Assembly: GCA_003551665.1 (NCBI GenBank)
Contig: PUNE01000062.1
Span: forward strand, 1 to 64,000
DNA: 64,000 bases
Direction of reading: 5' to 3'
From: Halobacteroidaceae bacterium
Lineage (GTDB): Bacteria; Bacillota; Halanaerobiia; B1SED10-174
Shown here piece after piece: positions 1 to 6,649 of the stretch. The translations under genes were made by a program, and so were the position numbers. The notes under the pieces are model-generated. The model saw only the letters and a list, made by a program, of their open reading frames with translations. It was not told the DNA's origin and ran no database searches. The stretch's first letter is position 1; every line of letters starts with the position of its first letter.

Positions 1-392
1 AGAATGGTTACCTCGTTTTCCCGGGCCAGCTTATCCATTTTTTCGGCATATTCTGGTTCCTGGGCCCAGGGGTAGGCCATTTCTTCTGCTATGGAAATCA
101 CGTTATGGCCTGCCCTCGCAGCCATTTCAATCTGGGGATATACCTCCCGGACAAAAGAAGATGTGGCAATCAGGACAACATCAGCCCTGGTCTGCAGGAC
201 TTTTTCAGGATCATCACTTACCTTAACTCCAAGGTTATCGGAACCCAGAAGAGCACCCAGGTCCTTACCTACTTTTTCTCCAGGACGTTCAATGCCTCCT
301 ACCAGTTCAACGCCTTCTTTCTCCAAAAGATACTTGCCCATTCCGCTTCCCATGGCTCCAAGGCCCCATAGTATGACTTTTACCTTTTCCAA
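1..392 (-). CDS. ord: 2,4-diaminopentanoate dehydrogenase (Ord-like), 3' part cut by window edge
   Basis: Only the first 130 codons lie in the window. The start is a TTG at 392-390, 7 nt behind a strong AGGAGGTG ribosome site. The product opens with a Rossmann dinucleotide motif (VILWGLGAMGSGM, residues 5-17) and carries the run ISIAEEMAYPWAQ near residue 105, which I recognise from the clostridial ornithine-oxidation dehydrogenase Ord and related dihydrodipicolinate-reductase-fold proteins. Ord oxidises (2R,4S)-2,4-diaminopentanoate, made from D-ornithine by OraSE, to 2-amino-4-oxopentanoate with NAD(P)+. The genes that would confirm this (ortAB, oraSE) would lie left of the window. It is on the same strand as the M20/deacylase/TRAP genes but 227 bp downstream, so cotranscription is uncertain. 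Family recognition is good; the exact substrate is inference. Confidence 0.72.
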   Translation of the reverse strand, partial: MEKVKVILWGLGAMGSGMGKYLLEKEGVELVGGIERPGEKVGKDLGALLGSDNLGVKVSDDPEKVLQTRADVVLIATSSFVREVYPQIEMAARAGHNVISIAEEMAYPWAQEPEYAEKMDKLARENEVTI

Positions 393-463
393 GTTAAACA
401 CCTCCTGAGATATTTTAATCCGTTCTAACCTACTACATTATATGCATAAGAGCATAGAAAGAA

Positions 464-488
464 CCCTCTTACCCCGAAGGCAAGAAGG
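464..488 (-). terminator. UUCG-loop hairpin between the M20 gene and ord
   Basis: On the minus strand CCTTCTTGCC-TTCG-GGGTAAGAGGG can form about ten pairs with one bulged G and a G-U pair, closed by a C(UUCG)G tetraloop and followed by the T-rich TTCTTTCT. It may be a leaky terminator or processing hairpin in the 227-bp gap. The rest of this gap shows an AT-rich stretch and a TATAAT hexamer at about 439-444 without a convincing -35. Confidence 0.4.
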
Positions 489-619
489 CGTTTCAAACTT
501 CCACTTATTATCTTCATTGCAACATCGGGGATTCCTGCCTGAATTTTTGCTTTTTTAAAAATTTTATACACTTTCGTATATTCCCCGTCAAAAACAAAGA
601 CGGAACAGGCCGCCTTTAT

Positions 620-1834
620 TTACTCCCCGGAAAATCCGCAGATATCGATTATTAACCCGGTATAAACCTTCAGGGCTATAATCAGGTTTTCTATTGCTAT
701 GCCTTCATCTGCCGCATGGGCCTTTTCCAGGAGACCGGGGCCGAAGACAACAGAAGGAATTGAAAGGTCCCTGACCAGAAGGGCGGCATCGCTCCATCCC
801 CGGAAAGAAGTTGAACCAGGGTCAGTGCCCGTAAATTCTTTTAAATTTCCCCGCAGGGAATTTACCAGGGGAATATCCGGGTCCACATCCAGGGGGATAT
901 TACGCAGGGGGCAGGTCCGGTCCTCCATTGACAGCAGTTCATACTGATATCCGGGATAGGCCAGCTTCAACCGGTTCAGGATTTGTTCCACGTCCTGATA
1001 AAGGCTCTCCAGGCTTTCCTCTGGTGTCCAGCGCCGGTCCAGTTCCAGAAAACAAACCTGGGGAACAATATTGGGATCATCCCCACCGGCAATCACTCCC
1101 ACGTTTATGGAAGGACTTCCTACCAGGGGGTGATGCTTTTTCTGGAGGGTTTCGTTGAGTTTTTCAATTTCTCTGGCCACCCTGGCAGCCATATATATCG
1201 GATTACGACCCTTGTCCGGTGTGCTTCCGTGGGCGGATTTGCCCCGGATAATAACCTTCATCCACTCCATACCCTTGTGGGCAACGCAGATCTTTAAATT
1301 TGTAGGCTCTCCCACAACAGCATAATCAACCTTAAAACCTCTTCGAACCAGATCTACAGTCCCCAGGGAGCACTGCTCCTGGTCAATTACACCCGTAAAG
1401 TGCAGGTCTCCCCTCAGTCTTAATCCCGACCTTTTTACCAGGACCATTGCTAAAAGCATTGCTGCCAGGGAACCCTTCATGTCCACTGCTCCAAGGCCGT
1501 ATAAAAAGCCGTTTTTTAACAGGGGTTGATAGGGAGGAATGGCCATGTTGTAGGGTGGAACTGTATCCAGGTGGCCATTGAAAGCAAGGCTTTTCCCCCC
1601 TCCTTCTCCGGGCAAAGATGCCAGGATATTGGGTCGGTTTTCCATAATATAATCAAGTTTGAGGTCTTCAAAACCCTCTTCCTGGAGATAATTGAAGATA
1701 AACTGCGCCAGACGATCCTCCTGCCAGTCTACCTGTTTATGGCTTGGGATTTTTATCAGTTCCTTCAGTAAATCAAGCAGTTCATCCCGGTCAAATAGTT
1801 GCAGCACTCTATCCCTGGCCTGTTCTTTTTTCAC
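620..1834 (-). CDS. M20-family metallopeptidase/deacylase (ArgE/DapE/CPG2-like)
   Basis: A 404-aa cytoplasmic zinc hydrolase of the M20 family, which removes acyl groups or C-terminal residues from amino-acid derivatives. Metal ligands are visible: H88 and D90 in FNGHLDTVPP, bridging D118 in GAVDMKGS, a Glu in VVGEPTNL, and a C-terminal His in HAADEG. Where the family normally has two adjacent glutamates (general base, then metal ligand), this protein reads D151-Q152-E153, so the usual base is Gln. The reading frame stays open 62 codons further upstream, but that part overlaps the deacylase gene; the GTG at 1834, after an AAAGGGG site and just past the deacylase stop, fits better. It is the fifth gene of the TRAP/deacylase operon. 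The substrate is unknown; N-acyl amino acids or dipeptides are likely from context. Confidence 0.82.
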   Translation of the reverse strand: MKKEQARDRVLQLFDRDELLDLLKELIKIPSHKQVDWQEDRLAQFIFNYLQEEGFEDLKLDYIMENRPNILASLPGEGGGKSLAFNGHLDTVPPYNMAIPPYQPLLKNGFLYGLGAVDMKGSLAAMLLAMVLVKRSGLRLRGDLHFTGVIDQEQCSLGTVDLVRRGFKVDYAVVGEPTNLKICVAHKGMEWMKVIIRGKSAHGSTPDKGRNPIYMAARVAREIEKLNETLQKKHHPLVGSPSINVGVIAGGDDPNIVPQVCFLELDRRWTPEESLESLYQDVEQILNRLKLAYPGYQYELLSMEDRTCPLRNIPLDVDPDIPLVNSLRGNLKEFTGTDPGSTSFRGWSDAALLVRDLSIPSVVFGPGLLEKAHAADEGIAIENLIIALKVYTGLIIDICGFSGE

Positions 1835-1865
1835 TCCCCATTCCCCTTTCCCCGCTGTGATCCTT

Positions 1866-3437
1866 TTAAAAACCTTTCCGCAAAACCTTACCGGCCTGAA
1901 AACCCGCGACCTCGCCATTTTGGCATACAATTTTACCTTCGATAAGGACTTTCTCAATACCTTCAGGAACTTTCGCGGGGTTTTGGAAAGTTCCTTTAAA
2001 ATTGACCTGATTCTCATCAAAGATTACCAGGTCCGCCCAGTACCCGGGAATAATTGCTCCTCTTTTCCCCATCCTGAATGTTTTTGCGGGGAGTAAAGTC
2101 ATTTTGTAGATTGCCTTTTCCAGACTAACAATTCCTTTCTCCCTGACTATTTCACCCAGAACCCGGGGATAAGAGCCAAAACTCCGGGGATGAGGCTTTT
2201 CTCCCACCAGGATGCTGTCCGTTGCAATGGAACAGAAGGGATCTGCAAATATCTTTTTCCAGTCTTCTTCGCACTGATCAAAAAGAACCACTGTACCGGA
2301 ACCTTCATTTTCCAGGACCAGGTCAATAAAAAGATCTGCACAACCCGCTCCCCTTATTTCGGCTGCTTCTTTGATGGTTTTTTGTTCCAGTTCACGGGTT
2401 CGGGGAAGACTGTTCAACATTATGTTATCCCATCCGGTAACAGTTACTAAAAGATCTTCTCCTTGTTCTAAGTCTCTCTTAATTTTTTCTCGAATTTCAG
2501 TTCTCTCGAGCTTTTTAAGGACTTCCTCCCTCTCCTGGTCCTGAACCCACTGGGGCAGCAGGGCCCACAACATTGTACTTCCCGCCTGGTAGGGGTACTG
2601 ATCCAGAGTAACCTTAACGCCTTCTGACCTGGCTTCACCAATCAGGCCCAGGGTCTCTTCTGCCCTGCCCCAGTTATCCTTGCCGTCAACCTGGTGGTGG
2701 GAAAAATGAATATGAACCCCTGTTTCCCGGCCCAGTTGAAGGGTCTCTTCTACTGCCTCAATAATACGGTCAGCTTCACTACGAATATGGGTAACGTAGG
2801 GAACACCAAAATCAGCTGCAACATAGCAGAGTTCTTTTAATTCTTCGAACCCCGCATAACAGCCCGGGGCATAAATCAGGCCAGTTGAAATCCCCAGGGC
2901 TCCCTGTTTGAAACCTTTCTTCAGGCTTTTCACCATTTTTTCTTTTTCTTCCCCTGTCCATTGCCTTGATTTTAAGCCCATTACTCCCAGCCTTAAACTT
3001 CCATGGCCAATTAAAGTTCCCACATTTAGCATAGGTCCTGCATTTTCCAGGGCAGTCAGGTAATCTTCTACTTCCGGCCAGCTGGAAGGTTCCTCTTTTC
3101 CCAGGACAGGAGCCAGAACTTCTGAAACTAATTCAGCCTTTTCCTCCGGAATGGGGGCCGCAGAGAACCCGCAGTTCCCCACAATTTCTGTAGTAACTCC
3201 CTGCCTGATCTTTCCTCCAACCCCGCCTTTGAGGACCATTAAATCCGAGTGGCTGTGCAGGTCAATGAAACCCGGAGCCAGGACAGATCCTCCCGCATCA
3301 ATAGTTGGGCAATCCTTTTTTTCAATTTTATTCCCGACTTCCCTGATTATCCCCCCTGTTATTAGTACTTCCCCCCAGAAAGAAGGACCACCAGTTCCAT
3401 CTACGATTTTTGCATTTTTAATAATCAGGTTTTCCAT
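1866..3437 (-). CDS. N-acyl-D-amino-acid deacylase (D-aminoacylase), amidohydrolase superfamily
   Basis: A 523-aa amidohydrolase expected to hydrolyse N-acyl-D-amino acids to the free D-amino acid. The metal motif HSH is at residues 61-63 after PGFID, the D-aminoacylase hallmark VGNCGFSAAP is at about 86-95 (C89 is the zinc-ligand cysteine of this subfamily), followed by YVTHIRSEAD, HIHFSHHQV, DQYPYQAGST, the catalytic Asp region SIATDSI, and HPRSFGSYPRVLG near the C-terminus. Length and motif order are normal for the family. The ATG follows GGAAGGAG by 7 nt. It lies 33 bp behind dctM and 31 bp before the M20 gene, so the three should be cotranscribed. Dihydroorotase- or hydantoinase-like alternatives are less likely because of the GNCG motif. 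The side-chain preference (for example ornithine or a hydrophobic residue) cannot be read from sequence. Confidence 0.88.
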   Translation of the reverse strand: MENLIIKNAKIVDGTGGPSFWGEVLITGGIIREVGNKIEKKDCPTIDAGGSVLAPGFIDLHSHSDLMVLKGGVGGKIRQGVTTEIVGNCGFSAAPIPEEKAELVSEVLAPVLGKEEPSSWPEVEDYLTALENAGPMLNVGTLIGHGSLRLGVMGLKSRQWTGEEKEKMVKSLKKGFKQGALGISTGLIYAPGCYAGFEELKELCYVAADFGVPYVTHIRSEADRIIEAVEETLQLGRETGVHIHFSHHQVDGKDNWGRAEETLGLIGEARSEGVKVTLDQYPYQAGSTMLWALLPQWVQDQEREEVLKKLERTEIREKIKRDLEQGEDLLVTVTGWDNIMLNSLPRTRELEQKTIKEAAEIRGAGCADLFIDLVLENEGSGTVVLFDQCEEDWKKIFADPFCSIATDSILVGEKPHPRSFGSYPRVLGEIVREKGIVSLEKAIYKMTLLPAKTFRMGKRGAIIPGYWADLVIFDENQVNFKGTFQNPAKVPEGIEKVLIEGKIVCQNGEVAGFQAGKVLRKGF

Positions 3438-3470
3438 CTGTTTACTCCTTCCCGCCCAAACACTTCCACC

Positions 3471-4757
3471 CTAAATCAACCCCAGCAGCCGGGGTACAGT
3501 AAGTGAGATTGCAGGAACAAAGGTGATCAAAAACAGTGCTGCAAGCACGGCAAGAATAAAGGGTAATATTTCTCTCGATATTTTTTCCAGGGAAAGCTTG
3601 GATATTCCACATGCCACAAAAAGGCAGGCCCCCAGGGGTGGTGTCATCAATGCAATATTAAGGTTTACAACCATAATAATGCCAAAATGTAGAGGATGAA
3701 CTCCCATGCTTACTGCAAGGGGATGGAGTATGGGGCCCAGTATTATTATTCCTGCAGTCATGTCCATAAACATTCCCAAAATCAGCATTATTGCATTCAT
3801 AATAAGCAATACGATGTAGGGGTTTTCACTTATGCTCAGAATTGCTCCACCAACCAATTCTGGAATCTGTTCCATGGAAAGGATCCAGCCCAGAATTGCT
3901 GCAGAAGCAAGGATAATAAAAACCGAACCATTGCTTCTGACCATCTGGTAAAGCAGGTCAGGAATATCTCTTAACTTGAGGTTGCGGTAAATAAAAAATC
4001 CAACAATTAAAGCATAAAATACTGCAACGGCAGCAGCCTCAGTAGGAGTAAATACTCCTCCCAGAATCCCCCCCAGGATAATCAAGGGCATCAGGATAGG
4101 AATAATCGCACCCTTTGCACTTTGGCCAACTTCTTTTATGCTTGCTCTTTTTTCACCAATGGGATAATTCCTTTTTTTAGAGATAACCCCGGCAAAAACC
4201 ATCAGGATTAACCCTACCAGAACTCCAGGTACAATCCCCGCTGCAAAAAGCCCGGCAATGGAAACCCTCATCAATGATCCATAAATAACCATGATGATAC
4301 TCGGGGGAATTATGGGACCGATAATTGAAGATGCTGCGGTAACAGCAGCCGCAAAGCCCCGATCATAGCCTTCTCTTTCCATTGAAGGTATCAGCATGGT
4401 TCCCAGGGCAGCAGTATCAGAGACAGCAGCCCCTGTCAAACCCGCGAAGAAAATGCTTACCAGGATATTAACGTGGGCCAGCCCCCCTCTGATGTGACCA
4501 ACAAGAGCATTGGCCAACCTGACCAGTTTGTGAGTTATTTCAATTCGGTTCATAATATCTCCGGCCAGCATAAAAAAAGGCATCGCCATTAAGGCAAAAA
4601 GGTCAACCCCGGAATAAAAACGCCCGGGAACCATTGTCATTAGATGTGGTGCGTCCATTCGCAAAAAGGTCAAAACCGCAGTTATTCCCACCGCAAAAGC
4701 TATTGGAGTTCCTGCTAAAAGAAGTAAAAAGAAAACAATTACCATAAATTCAACCAT
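3471..4757 (-). CDS. dctM: TRAP transporter large permease (DctM)
   Basis: A 428-aa, very hydrophobic protein with about 12 membrane segments, typical of the large subunit of tripartite ATP-independent periplasmic transporters. Recognisable family runs include FMLAGDIMNR near residue 65, GLTGAAVSDTAALGTMLIP near 107-125, PPSIIMVIYG near 152, TPTEAAAVAVFYAL near 230 and MTPPLGACLFVACGI near 370. It carries out sodium- or proton-coupled uptake across the cytoplasmic membrane with DctQ and the binding protein DctP. The ATG has a GGAGGGGAGG site. Only 2 bp separate it from dctQ and 33 bp from the D-aminoacylase gene, which suggests that the imported substrate is what the deacylase uses. Confidence 0.93.
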   Translation of the reverse strand: MVEFMVIVFFLLLLAGTPIAFAVGITAVLTFLRMDAPHLMTMVPGRFYSGVDLFALMAMPFFMLAGDIMNRIEITHKLVRLANALVGHIRGGLAHVNILVSIFFAGLTGAAVSDTAALGTMLIPSMEREGYDRGFAAAVTAASSIIGPIIPPSIIMVIYGSLMRVSIAGLFAAGIVPGVLVGLILMVFAGVISKKRNYPIGEKRASIKEVGQSAKGAIIPILMPLIILGGILGGVFTPTEAAAVAVFYALIVGFFIYRNLKLRDIPDLLYQMVRSNGSVFIILASAAILGWILSMEQIPELVGGAILSISENPYIVLLIMNAIMLILGMFMDMTAGIIILGPILHPLAVSMGVHPLHFGIIMVVNLNIALMTPPLGACLFVACGISKLSLEKISREILPFILAVLAALFLITFVPAISLTVPRLLGLI

Positions 4758-4759
4758 GT

Positions 4760-5251
4760 TTATTCCTCCCCTCCGGTCAGGTCAATTACCACCTGCAGTA
4801 TAAGCTGGATCAGGGTAAATAGTCCGGTAAGAGGAACTGCGAGAATTGGCCAGAACATACTTATTCCCAGAGCCGGGGAAACCTGAACCTGGGATCTTAA
4901 AGCCATCTGCCAGCCATAAACTATCAGTATATAGAGAAAATAGCCCATTAGAATATTCGTCATTAATCGAATAATCAGTCTTGCCTTCTCGGGAAAAAGG
5001 TTAAAAATCACATTTATTCGCACATGTTCCCTGTGGCGGAGGGTAATGCTGGCGCCAATCAGAACTACCCAGATCATTAGATAGCGAGCTCCTTCTTCTG
5101 TCCATAAAAGAGGGTCATTTAAAACGTACCGCCAGAAAGTTCCCGCCAAAACAACCACAACCATTGCCCCTCCCATTATTATCAAGGGGTAAGCCGTTAT
5201 TTTTTCCACTATATCTGCGGTTTTTCGAGCCAGGGAATTGATTCCTTGCAA
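4760..5251 (-). CDS. dctQ: TRAP transporter small permease (DctQ)
   Basis: A 163-aa membrane protein with four predicted segments and the DctQ landmarks FWRYVLNDPLLWTEEGARYLMIW (first half) and REHVRINVI around residue 75. It is the small membrane subunit that docks onto DctM. Translation starts at a TTG (5251-5249) six bases behind GAGAGGTG; no better start is nearby. A hairpin sits between dctP and this gene and may lower its transcription relative to the binding protein. Confidence 0.9.
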   Translation of the reverse strand: MQGINSLARKTADIVEKITAYPLIIMGGAMVVVVLAGTFWRYVLNDPLLWTEEGARYLMIWVVLIGASITLRHREHVRINVIFNLFPEKARLIIRLMTNILMGYFLYILIVYGWQMALRSQVQVSPALGISMFWPILAVPLTGLFTLIQLILQVVIDLTGGEE

Positions 5252-5277
5252 GTCTTTTCACCTCTCTCCAGTAAGAG

Positions 5278-5298
5278 GGAGGGGGACAGTCCCCCTCC
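5278..5298 (-). other. Strong hairpin between dctP and dctQ
   Basis: GGAGGGGGA-CTG-TCCCCCTCC on the minus strand gives nine G-C-rich pairs with a 3-nt loop. No T-run follows, so it is more likely an mRNA 3'-end stabiliser or partial attenuator than a full terminator. It sits just after the dctP stop, the usual place for an element that makes the binding protein more abundant than the permease. Confidence 0.6.
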
Positions 5299-5314
5299 TC
5301 CTCACCACAAAATC

Positions 5315-6355
5315 TTATTTGGAAAATAGTGCTTTTTGCGCATTTTCCACTGCAGCTAATAGTTCATTAGCCAGGTCGACACCGGCCTGCCCAAGGTCCT
5401 CTTCAATAGTTTCCATTACTGCGGGAACAGCAATGTCGCGGAAAGCAGCAAGTTCTTCAATTGATGGAGCATAAACTTCTATACCTGCTTCTTCCAGGAA
5501 CTGAACTCCCTGCTCAGTTGCATCTGCAAGTAATTTGGTTCCATTGGCTACAAGGTTGGCAGCATAAAGGGCATCGTTAAAAATTTCCCGCTGTTCATCT
5601 GTAAGGTTCTGGTAGAAGGTTTCACTGGTTACCCACCAGTCAGCACCCACCATGTGATTGGTCAGAGTTGCATACTTCTGGACTTCCTGGAGTCCTCCAA
5701 TTGCCATAATGGGAATGGGGTTGTGCTGCCCACCCACAACTCCCATCTGCAGGGCAGAATAGAGTTCATCCCAGGGGACCGGAGTTGCCGAAGCTCCAAG
5801 GGAGCGCATCATAGCGATATGGCTTGGAACGGACATGGTGCGGAAACGAATTCCCTTCATATCGTCAGGAGTTTTAATTGGTCGCTCATTATTGCTCAAT
5901 ACATAAAATCCGGCAGCGTTTACACTTAGGAGCCTGAAACCGGTTTTTTCCAGTAAATCTTCCCTAAGTTTTTGCCCAAATTCACCGTTAAAAACCTCAT
6001 AGAAAACTGAATGGTTGGGGAAGGCAAAGGGAAGGTCAACAACATTAATCAGGGGATAAAATGGGGCAATACCTCCGATTGAAGCCACATTTACCTGGAT
6101 AATATCCCCGAGGGTCTGGTCCATTCTTTCCCTCTGATTGCCCAGAGCACTGGCGGGATAAATCCTCACAGTCATTTCCCCGCCGGATTGGGTTTCCACA
6201 ATATTTTTAAAAACAACAGCGGCTGCATGAACACTTGAGTTTGCAATATCTCCTGGTTCCTCGTGGGCAAGTCTGATTTCCAATACCTGAGCCATGGCTG
6301 TTGAGCTCATCAGGGCAATACACAAAACCATGGCAAAAATTAATAATTTTTTCAC
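5315..6355 (-). CDS. dctP: TRAP transporter solute-binding protein (DctP family)
   Basis: A 346-aa extracytoplasmic binding protein. It begins at a GTG (AAAGGGG ten bases upstream) and has a clear Sec signal: KK, a hydrophobic core, then STAMAQ, with cleavage likely near residues 22-23. Mature-domain DctP landmarks are present: a conserved arginine in GGEMTVRIYPASALGNQRE, the dicarboxylate-family GIRFRTMSVPSHI segment with the ligand-contacting Arg, GASATPVPWDELYSALQMG, and GGQHNPIPI where many family members read DGAENP. Binding the substrate outside the membrane and handing it to DctQM is its job. First gene of the operon and directly downstream of a sigma-54 promoter. The ligand is unknown; context suggests N-acyl-D-amino acids. 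Confidence 0.92.
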   Translation of the reverse strand: MKKLLIFAMVLCIALMSSTAMAQVLEIRLAHEEPGDIANSSVHAAAVVFKNIVETQSGGEMTVRIYPASALGNQRERMDQTLGDIIQVNVASIGGIAPFYPLINVVDLPFAFPNHSVFYEVFNGEFGQKLREDLLEKTGFRLLSVNAAGFYVLSNNERPIKTPDDMKGIRFRTMSVPSHIAMMRSLGASATPVPWDELYSALQMGVVGGQHNPIPIMAIGGLQEVQKYATLTNHMVGADWWVTSETFYQNLTDEQREIFNDALYAANLVANGTKLLADATEQGVQFLEEAGIEVYAPSIEELAAFRDIAVPAVMETIEEDLGQAGVDLANELLAAVENAQKALFSK

Positions 6356-6497
6356 TTGATCAAAACCCCTTTCTTTTACTTATTGTTTTGCAAAATCTTC
6401 TCTGGCCAATCCTGCTGCCGGCCACCTCCTTTGAAACTTTTTTTATTTAACCAGGCACAGACCATTAAAAACAAAATTTGTTGACAGAAAAAGAATA

Positions 6498-6513
6498 TGC
6501 AACAACTGTACCA
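6498..6513 (-). promoter_or_regulatory. Sigma-54 (-24/-12) promoter for dctP operon
   Basis: The minus strand reads TGGTACAGTTGTTGCA. Against the sigma-54 consensus TGGYACR-N4-TTGCW every defined position matches and the GG-GC spacing is right. Transcription would begin near 6487, about 130 nt before the dctP start. The neighbouring gene encodes a sigma-54 activator with an intact GAFTGA loop, which makes a chance match unlikely. Confidence 0.85.
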
Positions 6514-6570
6514 ACAAAAACGAAAACAAAAAGAACCCTGCAGCAAAAAGAAAAAAAGCGAAAATAAAAG

Positions 6571-6590
6571 AACCCCTCCGAACAGGGGTT
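6571..6590. repeat. Inverted repeat upstream of the sigma-54 promoter
   Basis: AACCCCT-CCGAAC-AGGGGTT, seven-base perfect arms with a 6-nt centre. On the minus strand it is followed by CTTTTATTTT, so it could be an extra weak terminator of the activator gene, or a further protein-binding site between the tandem palindromes and the promoter. Confidence 0.5.
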
Positions 6591-6609
6591 TTCTTAAATA
6601 ATAAAAAAA

Positions 6610-6646
6610 TTCCCGATTTCGGGAACCCATTTCCCGGAAACGGGAA
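6610..6646. promoter_or_regulatory. Two TTCCCG-N4-CGGGAA palindromes, 21 bp centre to centre (candidate enhancer sites; also terminator-like)
   Basis: Copies at 6610-6625 and 6631-6646 have identical 6-base arms and different 4-base centres. Their centres are 21 bp apart, two helical turns, and lie about 130 and 150 bp upstream of the expected start of the dctP transcript. That is the spacing expected for the DNA sites of a dimeric sigma-54 activator. The promoter-proximal copy is also followed on the minus strand by seven T's, so it would work as an intrinsic terminator for the activator gene that ends at 6650. Both roles are possible at once. Confidence 0.65.
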
Positions 6647-6649
6647 TTA

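Larger units (their letters stand above)
6356..6649 (-). promoter_or_regulatory. 294-bp regulatory region between the sigma-54 activator and dctP
   Basis: No credible gene lies here; an 84-codon open frame is low-complexity Phe/Leu translated from T-rich DNA and is rejected. From the activator end towards dctP it holds two TTCCCG-N4-CGGGAA palindromes, a third inverted repeat (AACCCCT-N6-AGGGGTT), a T-rich stretch, a -24/-12 promoter and a long leader of about 130 nt. This order (activator sites, bendable AT-rich DNA, sigma-54 promoter) is the classic layout of an enhancer-controlled operon. Confidence 0.7.

Noticed and set aside
6376-6630. 84-codon minus-strand frame before dctP
   Set aside because: Low-complexity Phe/Leu product from T-rich DNA, spans the sigma-54 promoter and palindromes; not a gene.
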